From Platerodrilus igneus (lineage: Eukaryota > Arthropoda > Insecta > Coleoptera > Lycidae), in contig JARFIW010000831.1 of assembly GCA_036346225.1 (NCBI GenBank), positions 2,356,001 through 2,420,000 on the forward strand: a DNA stretch of 64,000 bases. Direction: 5' to 3'. Below are positions 37,519-49,800 of this stretch, piece after piece (position 1 is the first letter of the stretch; the number at the start of each line of letters is the position of its first letter). A program made the translations under genes and the position numbers. The notes beneath the pieces are model-generated. The model saw nothing but the letters and a program-made list of their open reading frames with translations. It did not search any database and was not told where the DNA came from.

Positions 37519-40500
37519 ATGATGGCATTCTCTGGGGTAAAAGATTCCGGAGTTAAAATAGTCCCCCATTCGGATCTCCGGGAGGGGACTACTTCGGAGG
37601 ATGCGATCGGAAAGTTAAAAATAAGAGTCGGGAACATTCTGCGAGTCGGAGCGTGGAATGTTAGAAGTATAAAGCAAGTCGGTAAGCTAGAGAACCTAAA
37701 AATCGAAACGAATAGGTTATCACTAGACATATTAGGAATCAGCGAAGTTCGGTGACCAGAGCCGGGGGATTTTTGGAGTGGCGACTTCAGGGTAATTCAT
37801 ACAGGAGCAGAGGAAGGAAATTTGGGTGTGGGGATAGTTATGCGGAAAAAGATAGGATACTGTGTAGAAAATTACTTACAAAAGAACGAAAGAGTACTCA
37901 TGGTTAGATTAGAATCTAAATCGGTAAACACAGTAATAATACAAGTATACATGCCCACCTCTAGCTACATTGACGAAGAGGTAGAAGCCATCTACAAAGA
38001 TATCGAAGACATATTAAGATACGTAAAAGGGCATTTTAATGCCGTAGTAGGTGAGGGGAGGGAAGGAGCGGTAGTAGAATTATTTGGTTTAGGCACGAGA
38101 AACGACAGGGGAAATAGGCTGGTAGAATTTTGCGACAAGAACAATTTAATCATCACAAACACATTATTTCAACATCATGCTAGAAGACGATATACGTGGA
38201 AGATGCCAGGAGATATAGGAAGATATCAAATAGATTACATTCTTGTTAGACAACGGTTTAGGAATCAAGTAAAAGACTCTAGAAGCTACCCAGAAGCAGA
38301 TATAGATACTGGCCACAACATCGTAATTATGAAGGCCGCACTTATATTTAAAAATCTGAAAAAAAGGAACGGAAAAAGGCACTTGGACTTACAGAAACTA
38401 AAAGATAAAGATATTCAAGTAAGATTCGAAAAAAAGTCAAATGAATTGCTGAATGATATCGGGAAAATATCTGAAACTAAGGAAGTAGAAACAGAATGGA
38501 ATAACATTAAATCCAGCCTAGACATGGCGGCCAGAGATATTCTGGGGTATACACAAAAAGAAAATAAGAAACCATGGACAACAAAGGAATTTAATAGAAC
38601 GAAGACGAAAATACAAAAATAAATCAGACGAAACAGGAAAAAAGAGATACAAAGCCATAAAATGGGAAATTATTCGAAAATGCAGGAAAGCTAAAGAACA
38701 ATGGATTGATGAAAAGTGCAAAGAGGTACAAACTAAGATGGAAATAGGAAAGACAGACGAAGCATACAAATTAATTAGAATGAATTTTAGGGATATAAAA
38801 CCGTATAGCAAAAATATAAGGGACGCACAAGGAAACGTCATTATAGAAAACGTAGAGAAAGTGAGTAGATGGCAAGAATATATAGGGAATTTATATGCAG
38901 GAGAGGAACTAACTGCATTAGAACGGAATCAGACATTGAAAATGATGACTTGGGATATCCTATACTTAGAGATGAGTTTGAGTTAGCATTAAAAAGTCTG
39001 AAAAATGGTAAGGCGGCGGGTACAGATATGGTGCAAGCAGAAACTCTAAAAGCCACTGGACATACAGTAACAGAACTTCTCTTACAACTTGTAAGCAATA
39101 TGTATGAGACAGGCGAGATACCCAAATATTTCAAACGTAACATCATAGTAACTATACCAAAAAAGAAAGGCGCTGATAGATGTGATAATTTTGAACAATA
39201 AGTTTGATAGCACGTGTGTCACAAATATTAACTAGAATTATACAGAGAAGAATGGAGAAACGGGCTGAACAAATTCTAGGAGGAGACCAATTTGGGTTTA
39301 GGCGAAACAGGGGAACACGGAAGGCTATTTTAGCTCTGACAGTCATAATGGAGAAAGCAATAGAAAAAGGGGAAAGCGTGTATACAGGGTTTGTAGATCT
39401 GGAAAAAACATTCGACAATGTAAAATGGAAAAAATTTTTGAAATACTCAAAAAGATTGGAATAAGTTATAGGGATAGACGAATAGTACATAGCTTATATA
39501 AAGAGCAAACAGCAGTAATAGAATTAGAGCAGGAACGTAGAGACGTAAATATTAGGAAAGGGGTGAGACAGGGATGTGCCCTATCCCCATTAATTTTTAA
39601 CTTGTACATTGAAGAGGCAATGAATACTGTCAAATGCAGAAAGACATTTGGAATTACTATGCAGGGACAAAAGATTGATATGCTTATATTTGCAGATGAT
39701 ATAGCAGTATTAGCATCTAGCAAGGAAGAGTTAGAAGCCGCTCTTAACGAAATGGAAACAGTTCTCACGGAGGGATATGGTATGAAAATTAACAAAAATA
39801 AAACTAAAGTTCTAGTATGCAAAAGAGGGAATAATAAATCAAAAACAAGAATGCAAATAGGTAACGAGAAGTTACAAAAGGTTAAGGATTTTTGCTACCT
39901 AGGAAGTCAAATAACGCAAGATGGGAAAAGCACAAAAGATATGAAACAAAGATTAGCACAAGGTCGTGCTACATTTAACAAGAAAAAGCAACTACTGTGT
40001 TCAAAGACAACAAACATAGAAATTAGGAGAAGATTGCTTAAAACATATGTGTGGAGCACAGCAATGTACGGCTGTGAAGCCTGGACAGTAGGAGAGGCGG
40101 ACAAGAAAAAGGTAGAAGCCTTTGAAATATGGTGCTACAGACGTATGATGAAGATATCATGGACACTACATTTGATTTTCCAATGCTCCACCCGAAGGTA
40201 CTACATTGGCCAGGAGGCGAGTTTTTTGTTGCCTGGAAATTTAGAATTTTGCCGAACCCTTGCCGTTCCAGGCAAGGTAGGGGTCTTTAACGTGCGTGAC
40301 AACACTCACACACGGGACCTCCATTTAACCTCTCATCCGAACGAGGGCGTAATTTTTGTGAAAAATGCTCACCTGTCATTTTTCAAGCAGTCGACCGTGT
40401 CGGGATTTGATCCCAGGACCTTGGGATCCGTAGTCTTACGCTTACTACATTGATCCACGGCGACGCCAGATATCATGGACAGACAAAGTTAAGAACGAAG

Positions 40501-40752
40501 AGGTACTAAAAATGGAAAACGGTAAAAAATAGGAGAGATAGGATGATAGGCCACATACTACGGCATGAGGGAATAGTGCGGAATATATTAATAGCAGAGA
40601 TCGGAAAAAAGAGAAGAAGAGGCAGACCTAGGTTAGACTATTGCACACAGAGAGTAAAAGATGTAGGCTGTAGGAGTTTCAGGGAGATGTGTAGGCTAGC
40701 CCAGAATAGAAATCAATGGAGGTACGCATCCAACCAGTCCCAAGATGGATAA
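37519..40752 (+). pseudogene. LINE endonuclease-reverse transcriptase, broken (copy 2)
   Basis: Better preserved than copy 1. Endonuclease: GAWNVRSIKQVGKLENLK and LGISEVR (37519-37755, then an in-frame TGA where a Trp codon is expected), 37822-38622 with MPTSSYIDEEVEA, DYILVRQRF and YPEADIDTGHNIV. RT: KNGKAAGTDMVQAETL (38869-39201), DQFGFRRNRGTRK (39204-39464), GVRQGCALSPLIFNLYIEE and the catalytic FADDIAVLAS (39425-40165). The C-terminal part has YGCEAWTVGEA and WCYRRMMKISW, then, after the SINE, GRPRLDYCTQRVKDVGC (40543-40752). At least four lesions separate the pieces, so it is inactive. Confidence 0.85.
40166..40467 (-). mobile_element. SINE (variant head) in LINE copy 2
   Basis: Reverse-oriented SINE with the second head type (CGTCGCCGTGGATCAATGTA) and the common body. 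Flanked by an exact 14-bp TSD, AGATATCATGGACA (40152-40165 and 40468-40481). LINE copy 1 has the uninterrupted sequence at 2993-3016. Confidence 0.9.
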
Positions 40753-42021
40753 ATTAATGACGAAGAGAGTAACTGTACTTAAATATGATGATTATTATAA
40801 GCAACTACAAGAAAGAATTTACTGGAAAACTTTTAGTTTGACAAATGTCTAGGTGTTGGGGGACCTTGGTAGCCACAGGCTGCTTAACCCCCGTCACTGA
40901 ATCTCGGTGAAATAGGGCATAAAATTAGAAAACAATAAAAGGGGAACCGAGCTGTATATGTACTGTATATATGAAGTGTGAGAATTTCAGGGATTTGTGT
41001 AGGCTAGTTGAGAATATAAATAAGTGCAGATACGTGTCCAACCAGTTTTGAGACGGAATACTTAATGACGAAAAAATAAGCGCAGATAAATCTGATGATT
41101 ATGATTATAAACACCTACAGGTGTTGGTTGTGAAATAACTGCAACTAATGTTGACTGTGCGAAAAGTTATATTGGAAAAATATTAAATTGGTAAGTGTTT
41201 AAGTGCTGGGGGAACTTGGCAGCCACAAGCTGCTTACTCCCTTCACAACCACTGAATGTCGGAGAAATAGGGTATATACTTGTAAAACAATAGAAGGGGA
41301 CCGAGCTGCATCTAACAAGAAAGAACAGCGCCTATGATGAAAGATAACAAACATAGAACAAGAAGAAAATTGTTGAAAGCATAAGTGGGAAACACAGCAC
41401 AGTATGCTTATGAAATACGGGCAGTCTGAAAAGCAGACAGAAAAACGGTTGCAGTCTTTTGAAATGCTGTGTTTCAGATGTATGAGGATGATAGCATGGA
41501 CAGACAAAGTTAATAACAAATAGGTTATAGAAATAGTAGGGGAAGAAGGATATCTGTGGAAAAAATACCAGACATAGAAGGGCAGAATACATTCTAAGGC
41601 ATTTTTGTGAAATAGTATGGGATATATTACAAGCAGAGATAGGAAAAAAGAGGTAGATGTAGACCTAGATCAGATTAGTGATAGAAGCAAACTGTGCAAA
41701 TTTTAGGGAAATGTGTAGGTTAGTTTAGAATAGGAAGCAATGAGGGTACACGTCTAACCAGTTCCAGGAGTGAAGACCTAATGATGATGATGATGATGTA
41801 AATATTATTTCCTTTCATTATTTGAAATTAATTGACTTCGTTTTATCAATTCAAATAAGTAATCATAAAGGGGTGAAAAGAGAAAATTGATAATCGTAAC
41901 GTTGTGCACTCTGTGTAGATTAAAAAGGGCTAGCTGTGGCATAATAATAAAATTAGTAAGATTGAAGTGAGAACACAGAGCGGTGGCGTTAAATAGAACA
42001 CCGAGTACGGCGTTATCATAT

Positions 42022-42023
<2 letters not shown>

Positions 42024-42071
<48 letters not shown>
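42024..42071. repeat. (AT)n microsatellite
   Basis: About 24 uninterrupted AT units. Confidence 0.95.
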
Positions 42072-42073
<2 letters not shown>

Positions 42074-43855
42074 CTATGGTATTAGAAGAATTATCATGCC
42101 CCTACGTTGAGCTGCATTATTTATTTTGCTATGAATTCTAAATTATTGGACCACCATTTTAATATTCACGATTAAGTGTAATTATCTCCTCCTCCAGCTG
42201 TTTTCTTAATGTTGCTATCAACTGGACTTTATCTTTAAACAACTCTATCTACCAATGGCAAAATTCGATACGTTACCGCCTTGCGGGTTATCACTTTCCT
42301 ATTCAACTTGTGGCTCCGCCTTTGTACTATTTAAATCTTATGACCTCGGCTAGCATTTATTTGCAATTATAAAATTCAGTAAATTTAGATTCTATATAAT
42401 GAAACCAATATGTTATGTACAGCTTTTGAAATTATTTGTAATACATTTCTTATAAATTTCATTTATTAACAACCATTTAGTATGTACTCAAAAACCCAAA
42501 GTCACCAAAGAAAATTTATTATCTTTACCAACAAAGTGTAGAATATTCTAAACCTGTTTTCTTATTACTCATTCAATACGTATGCAACCTCTTTTGTTGA
42601 CTCCTTCACAAGCATATCATATTTAGCTAATTCAATATTAAAAATAAAATAAAAATTCATATAGAAAAACAAATGTCTTATAACTAAAAATCTGACCTGG
42701 TTTTATCTTTTTCACATCGACGCTTTCAATAAAAATGATCTTCCCCAATTCTGGATTCCATTCAAATTATTACACTATGGACCACCATCATTAAATTATA
42801 TACCCCAATTTATTTCAATTCTTCAAACTTAGACTTTTATCATTCTTGCCCCAGACTTAAATTGTAGTTTGTTTCATCCCTGTACTTCAAGATTGTATTA
42901 TTCTTCCTTTCCCCTTGACATTTAAATTGTATTACTGTATTTTTTTCTTAACATCAGAATCCTAGTCTATTTCCCTCAGACCTCGAAACCGTTTAAACGG
43001 TAATTGTAATCTTCATATTTGCACTCATTTTATTTTTCACTTTTATACTTATTACGTATTACTTTATTTAATGGCAATGCACTTCGGCCTTCATTGAGTT
43101 CAAAACTGACTTTCTTATCAAGGTGCTTGCTAATATAATCTCGAATTCCCACTCCATCCGTGGGTTTGGTCTAGAACTCGTCGTTTGTCTCTGACCAATC
43201 AAATAATTTTATTTACAGCAGTTTCTGATGTAATGCTCCACGCTTTCCCATAATCACAACCTGCCCGCAGCTGTCTTTCATTATCAACATGCTGTATTTT
43301 GATAGATTACTTGCTTTTCTATAAACAACTGATGCAACCCGACTTTAAATTTCCATGTTTACATGCGATTCATGCAATTTTTAATCATTTCTCTTATCAA
43401 AATGGTTAGATTTTTGTACGCATTTATATTAACTACCTGAAACTCTATTTCTATATCCGTATTAATTTAATCGTCTGGAACTCTTCTTCTAAATGCGTGT
43501 CTAATTACACTTTATCATTCATTTCCCAATATACGCGTGCCTCCACTGAAAAATATCCTTATTTGTTTTACCTAAATTAACTAAACTTTATCTACTGGGT
43601 ATTTAATATTTACTATCTACTTAATACATGTATTTCTTATTCCTACGCCAACTATGCGTCTTCCTATGTTTACCTGCGTCGCCCAAAAACTATCTCTACT
43701 CTATATACAGGGTGTTAACTACTTACTATCTACAAACTATGTCTATTTCTTAACTATTTCCTTAAATAAGTGTGGTTTTCTGCTGCCTATTCTAATTACT
43801 CCTTCCCGAACGACCTTTACTATAACGTGCACCCTTAAGCAACCCCTTATCACAG

Positions 43856-43857
<2 letters not shown>

Positions 43858-43906
<49 letters not shown>
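43858..43906. repeat. (AT)n microsatellite
   Basis: About 24 AT units directly next to the terminus-like sequence CAAATGAGTTAGGTAACGGG. Confidence 0.95.
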
Positions 43907-43908
<2 letters not shown>

Positions 43909-43970
43909 AATGAGTTAGGTAACGGGTTTATAGGTCTATGTTTCTTTATAGATTAAAACTCTTTGTCTTT

Positions 43971-44010
43971 AACCAAGCTTTCGACTTTAATTAAAATCTT
44001 CATCAGGGTG
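43971..44010 (-). ncRNA. Degenerate hammerhead-like motif
   Basis: On the minus strand: CTGATGA (44006-44000), a possible 6-bp stem II GATTTT/AAAGTC, then GAAA. No consistent stem III can be drawn and the cleavage triplet is unclear. Motifs of this kind occur in terminal repeats of Penelope-like elements. Probably a relic, not an active ribozyme. Confidence 0.35.
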
Positions 44011-44282
44011 CTGCAATATTATAACATCATTAAAATATTATAGATGAAATGACTTACAAAAACTAGAGTATTGGTGTAAGTACAAAAGCAGGAATGTAAC
44101 CAAAAAAATTTAAATATAAATCACAAAACACAAACGTAAACTAACATATTAAACCTAAAAGTATGTCGTCACAGTTTTTTGAATTTTATATGACTGAATG
44201 GTGACAGATGTTACTATAAGTTAAAATACAATGATAAGGTGATAAAAATATATAGTTTCATTTGATGTTCTTATGTTCTTAT

Positions 44283-44362
44283 CATAGGGTTCTTGGGAAC
44301 TATTCCACTCTGACGAGGCTAACAAGCCGAAACCATGGTCAGTGGATGTTTCCTCCCCTATG
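44283..44362 (+). ncRNA. Predicted type I hammerhead ribozyme
   Basis: Self-cleaving RNA motif with all core elements. Stem I inner helix TCCACT (44304-44309) pairs perfectly with AGTGGA (44341-44346). Then come CTGACGA (44310-44316), stem II GGCT/AGCC (44317-44320, 44325-44328) closed by AACA, GAAA (44329-44332), a minimal stem III CC/GG with a two-base AT loop, and the GTC cleavage triplet (44338-44340). Stem I extends through an internal loop to GGAAC/GTTTCC and a further 7-bp helix CATAGGG/CCCTATG (44283-44289 with 44356-44362). Predicted cleavage is after C44340. Very short stem III is usual in hammerheads of Penelope-like elements and retrozymes; no RT is seen nearby. Confidence 0.8.
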
Positions 44363-44514
44363 AAGTAATAAAGCTAATGTTTTGTTAATGGCTATATAAC
44401 TACCAGCCCGATTTGTATTTGTCAATGGCTTTTATTATTTTCATAAGAGTTGTTTACAGATACATCTTACTTCATATACAATTTTCTTATTGCGGACTGC
44501 AAATAACTTGTCTT

Positions 44515-44516
<2 letters not shown>

Positions 44517-44598
<82 letters not shown>
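44517..44598. repeat. (TA)n(TG)n compound microsatellite
   Basis: About 18 TA units followed by about 23 TG units. Confidence 0.95.
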
Positions 44599-44599
<1 letters not shown>

Positions 44600-45470
44600 T
44601 GATTCTATAATTGTTTTATCCTGTATATCTACGTATATTTTGTAAATATTTATAACTAAACAAAACCAATACTTGCACTCTGTGCCTCAACATTTAGGCT
44701 CCGCCCTCAACCAACGGCACTAAGCCGTAACAGCCATCATTTTTAATAGGTCGTTCAAGTTTGTTTACATTCGTTTAAGTTAACTCACCTCTGAATTTGC
44801 TTGGGATGTTTCCGGAACAATAGTTATTATCTGATGGAACAAAAAATATTGAATAACCACAATATCCGTACAGTATACAGCAATACAATTTAGTACAATC
44901 ACTATCCTAGTCACAAAAGCAAAGCTTTTGAGGAATAAAATAGTAATGTTCTATAGTTTTTATTTAAGCAATTGGGAAATAACACGTACTAGCCAGGAAC
45001 ATATTAAATATTCAGTAACTTATTATAGTATTTTAAAGCAAATGAAATGTACTTTTAGAATCATCAAACATAATATTAAACTACTTATCGCGAATTTGAA
45101 CATTTAATAAAATTGTCTGCACCAGTTATACAGGGTTTCCACAAAAGAACTCCGGGGTTTTAAGGTTAAATATTTTTATTAAATCAAAATCTTAGTGTAA
45201 TGTGTTATACATGAATTAAAAGGTAATATTCTCAAGATTTTATTACAATTTAGTAAATTCCAATAAGTGATACTAATTTTAAATAAATTCCAATAAGAGC
45301 GCTGACCATAGAATAGCCTAGAAAAGTTTCACCCACTGTGTCTATCGCAACAGTTGGCAGCGCCGTGGAGCGTTAACCTTGCAATACCGTAACAGACATT
45401 AACTCAGTATGCCTGACGCTACACCTGTCGTTAGTTCTCAGTAAGTACAGTTCATTCTTAGTGCAGTGCA

Positions 45471-46690
45471 ATGCCGACGCCAAAAGCTGAATGTGTCATT
45501 TGGTTCGTAGAAACTCGTTCGGTTGTCACGGTACAGAGGCGGCTCCGTGGCGTAGTGGTATGTGTGACTACTACGTCCAAAGTCCCGGGTTCGAATCCCG
45601 ACACGGACCGCTTGAAAAATGTTAGGCGAGCATTTCCACAAAAATACACCCTCGTTCGTATGAGAGGTAAAATGGAGGTCCCGTGTGTGAGTGTTGTCAC
45701 GCACGTTAAAGATCCCTTCCTTGCTTGGAACAGCAAGGGTTTGGCAAAATCAAAATTTTTCAGGTAAAAAAACTCGCTTCCTGGCTATTGTGGTACCTTC
45801 GGGTGGAGCATTAGAAAATCACATGTAAGTATAAAACTATTCGGCAAAAGCTAAATGCGTTTAAAGAAACTGGAATGTAAACCAAAGTCGCCTGGTAGGT
45901 CGCGTGTGCCAGAAAAGAATGTTGACAGAATCCGACCTTCATGCCACGATGTTATAAAAATCCTTGACACGACGCAGTCTCGAGTTAGGGATAACGAGAT
46001 CAACTGTTCATAAAGTAGTTCACAAAAGGCTTCGTTTAACTGCTTACAAGTTACAACTTTCACATGAAATTAAACCACCAGATAAGGACAAGAAATTATA
46101 GTTTTGTATTAATATAATAGACGAAAATAACGATTTTTAAAAAATGAAATTTTTACCCAAGAGACAACTTCTCATATAAACAGTCCTGTGAATAGACACA
46201 ATTGCATAATTTGAGTTTCACAACCGTCCCGTGAGTTCATTGAGTATCGTCGTGACTTACCCAAAGTTAGCGTTTGATGCGGCCTTATGCATGACAGAGT
46301 TATAGGTCCCTTTGTTTTTGTTGAAAAGACAATAACTGGTGATGTCTATTGTGACATGTTAGAAGAGTACGTTTTTCCTTAGTTGGCGAGCAGGGCTTTG
46401 TCCACTTTCAGAAAGATGGCGCACCGTCTCAGTTAGTTTGCCTGTGCGAGAAGCACTCAATATTCGATTCGGCAACAGGTTGGTTGGAAGGAAGGATCTA
46501 CTCCTTGGCTTCCAACAAGTCCAGATTTGACTATCTCGGACATTTTTTTCTGGGGTCAAGTGAAAAACCTCGTGTAATCAGAGAAAAATCGAGATGTAAC
46601 CCATCTCAGCCAACGGATTCTCACTTGCCTAGCAACCGTCACCCAGGCATGCTGGCTAGAAGCTGGCCAGATGTAGAATTTCATTAGGAT
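45471..46690 (+). pseudogene. mariner transposase, broken, split by a SINE
   Basis: N-terminus MPTPKAECVIWFVETRSVVT, a mariner-type first helix. After the SINE come KTIRQKL and FKETGM, KSPGRSRVPEKN in another frame, then the catalytic domain: GLMHDRVIGPFVF, TGDVYCDMLEEYVFP, FQKDGAPSQ (second catalytic Asp region; usually QDGAP) and a C-terminal part around FDYLGHFFLGS. About ten codons are missing at the SINE insertion point. Stops and shifts make it inactive. Confidence 0.8.
45537..45828 (+). mobile_element. SINE inside the mariner transposase
   Basis: Plus-strand SINE with the first head type (GGCGGCTCCGTGGCGTAGTGG), B box GGTTCGAATCC, the common body and the end AATCACATGTAA. Unlike the other two single insertions, it has no matching TSD (GGTACAG on the left, GTATAAA on the right), so insertion was probably accompanied by a small target deletion. 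Confidence 0.85.
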
Positions 46691-46854
46691 TGTTTGCTGT
46701 GCCACTAATGGGGCCCAAGTTGAAATTTACAAAGTTGTAATAAAATCTTGAGAATATTACCTTTAAGTTCATGTATAATACTTTACACTAACATTTTGAT
46801 TTAATAAAAATATTTAACCTTAAAACCCCAGAGTTCTTTTATGGAAACCCTGTA

Positions 46855-49800
46855 TTTTGCCATGCGTACTTATTACAGAAAATAGGTAAATTTCAAAATA
46901 TCGCTTTCCTGGCCACGTAAGCAATGTTTGTGAGTATACTTTTTCTATACCGTTCAGATATAAAATATTTATGAAGTGAGTTCCAAGGACACAAAATGAA
47001 TAAAAATTTGTTACATAGTATTATTTATTGGGTAAACTAAATTTTGTGCGCACGCTGTTTGGTCTATTCCTTCACATTAATATCTTTAACATTATAACCG
47101 GGTTATCGTCTTTCAAATGACTTTCCATTTACGCTTTATGTGCAGAAAACGATATTAATTTTATTTAGAACTTACCATTTATTTTTAAATTTACAGTCGA
47201 TAATCCAGTATAATGATGGTATTACGTCACTATCCAAGTGTCGACTTCATTAAAAACCTAATAAAATGAACTATAAAAAACATGTAAATGATGAATATGT
47301 ACTGGTTGAATAGCTGTGAAATACAAAGGATTTATGATTCGAATTTACGACTTCTTTGTCACGTAGTTTATAAACCTTGATGGTCATGTTAGAAACGAAA
47401 AAAACGAGAGAAGTTAGCAATAATGGTCAAATAGGAAATGCCAATACAATCAATCAGTACGGGTTTGCCAATAAAATACATTTTCTCAGTACACATTGTA
47501 TGGATAGCATTGTGTACGTAATCTTATTGGAAAACTGTAAATTGTATATGGAATATGCAAAACTAGTCTTAATTGCGGAATATTAACCTTGTCCATACTA
47601 GAATTCAGTATAATGTTGTTTTCTTACAATATAAAATGCAAATTTTGTTTGTGAAACACGATAAACTCTTTATTTTTTGTTAAAGCATTAGTGTTTTCAG
47701 TGGCATCGACTTTTTTATGAGAACTTGTTAATTGGATTAATAATAATACGTGTTCTAGATTTGGACCGTGTCATAAGACTAATAAAGTCGACGTTTCACC
47801 CTCATTTGTAAAGGGCATCATCCGAACAAGACGTGAAACAGTACTTCTGAGTGTGAGGATTAGCCTCTTGCTTGAGACTTCATCGTCTTCTACATTATAA
47901 TTAGTTGGAAAGTTCAATAGATTAATAACTTCCACTTTCTAATATACTTACGATAAGTCACCCTCTTAACACGAGATTTTACTTTGAAAACGACACAAGG
48001 AATTTTAATATTATTTTATTTGTGACATTGTGGAGGAGTTTATAACGTACTTTCATAAATTACTGGTTGGGTTAACTAGCTAGGGGTTATTTTTATATTC
48101 CCAAATGTGACCAGTAACCTTTAAGCAAGGATTTCCTTAAAATGTTGGAGCGCAAATATCTTCCGACTATGCTATTCCTTGGGCAGAGCTTATGAGGATT
48201 GGTCGTGGTTCTTTTTACAAAGCATTATTTTATTACTAGGGCTAGATTCTCGACAAAACAGGGGTTTGAATATGGCGCCACCAAGTCATTAACTTTAAAC
48301 ACAGGGTTTCCCTAAGGGGGACTTGGACGTCCTTAGGGATGAATACCGTATTAACTGCTAACGCAGGAGCTGTAAAGAAAATTTAATTAAATATACAAAA
48401 AATGAGGACACAAGAGGTATTCTCTTGCTACCTCATATAAAAAAAACAACAAAGATTAATCAGGCAACAATAATATGAACACAGATTTTATGCTTCAAAT
48501 TCTGAAAAGGCTATCAAAGCTTCTTGTTAAATTGGGTTTACCACTTTACTCTATTTGATCTTATACTTTGTTACCCTACTTCTGAACGTACTTGTTCAGA
48601 ATAAAACAATTAATTAAGAAAATTAAATGTTGCTTCTTTAATTAAAATTGTTCTTTCATAAAAATTGTAAATATAAAATTCATGTTTAAGAAAAGATAAT
48701 ACAAGTTTCATCTACTCATAAGGTAGGATTATATATTCAAAGAAAAATATCAAAAACTTTAAATGTTGCTTTAGTTACAAAAGTTCAACTTGAATTTATA
48801 CCAGATATATCAGATCTGTTTTTTCTGTTTACATATTTATAAAACTTTAACTACTTTGTCTATTAATTCATTATTCAAAAATTGTAAGTGAAATCATGCA
48901 TATATCAAACATCAATAAGAACTCTTTAGGTTTGCCTAACTTAATAAAATTTAGTAACTGTAATTATACTGAACTAGTATTGACAATAAAAATTTACGAA
49001 GGTCCTTCTTAATTTGCGAAACGGATTTATGATAATAGATAGTTACAAAACTATTTTCTAAAACAGTCTCGGATCAAAGATCAACAAATGTAGACGTGAA
49101 TAATTCTAATCTCTTACCTTGGCTCTGCAGGTGTTGTTTACATGTTGTCGTTACATGTTAGGGCAGGTGTTAATACATACATTTTTCAGAAAACAAGTGA
49201 CGTAAAATCCACATGTTCCACAGAATACGAACAGCTGCGTGACCCTTGGACCGGACCATACTAACTTCCATGCGTTTTTGTTATACGCACAAACTGGACC
49301 AACCAAATTCCAATATTAAACTTAGATGTTCTACTGTGTGTAAATCTTGAACGAAAGTTTCAACAGTACCATTCCAATGCATCATTGGACTTAATTTCCA
49401 AACCATAAAAATTTCTACATACTTTGTAGAACGTTTCCTTAAATTTCGAACTTATTGTTTTCTCCATAACATTACATAAAATCCAACTATCCATCGTACG
49501 GTTGAAGGACGTTCATATTGGATCGATAACCTATCGCAAAGTTGACGTGAATGAACCATAAGTTGATACTCGCAGTAGAATTTATATCTTCTTTAAATAC
49601 AGCATACTCGCTGCCTTATTTTTATAAAACTAGATAATACAAAACGACTTCTTAAAGTTGAGAATTATAAAATAAATATCTAATTGAAGATTTTCTACGA
49701 AGCGTTGAAAAACATGTTTTATCGTAACTTTTACGAAATTATTAAAGGAATATTTTAAGTACTATTTACACAAATGTCCAAAGAATTATTAAATGAATTT

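Larger units (their letters stand above)
37219..41798 (+). mobile_element. RTE-like LINE, copy 2, near full length
   Basis: Same family and architecture as copy 1: start CCATTTCGAATGGACC, 5' UTR, endonuclease-RT frame, 3' region with three repeated C-terminal/UTR modules (about 40620-40975, 40975-41310, 41310-41798), and the tail GATGATGATGATGATG. About 4.26 kb without the nested SINE, equal to copy 1 without its SINE. It interrupts BEL/Pao copy B. No convincing TSD was found, so one flank may have been lost. Confidence 0.85.
41799..45128. other. AT-rich non-coding DNA with microsatellites
   Basis: No protein-coding gene recognised. It contains three TA-type microsatellites and the hammerhead-type motifs listed separately. 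Frames rich in Ile-Tyr and Cys-Val here are translations of the microsatellites. Confidence 0.6.
45131..46852 (+). mobile_element. mariner-like element with about 120-bp inverted repeats
   Basis: Flanked by TA on both sides (45129-45130 and 46853-46854). The inverted repeats (45131-45250 and 46733-46852) begin CAGGGTTTCCA and stay alignable for about 120 bp, long for mariner. Without the nested SINE the element is about 1.43 kb. Confidence 0.85.

Noticed and set aside
42000..43850. Possible gene in the T-rich stretch
   Set aside because: No frame longer than about 100 codons, no splice-bounded coding segment and no recognisable motif.
43654..44610. Two open frames with Ile-Tyr or Cys-Val runs (43654-43956 and 44413-44610)
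   Set aside because: They translate the (AT)n and (TG)n microsatellites and have no other coding signal.
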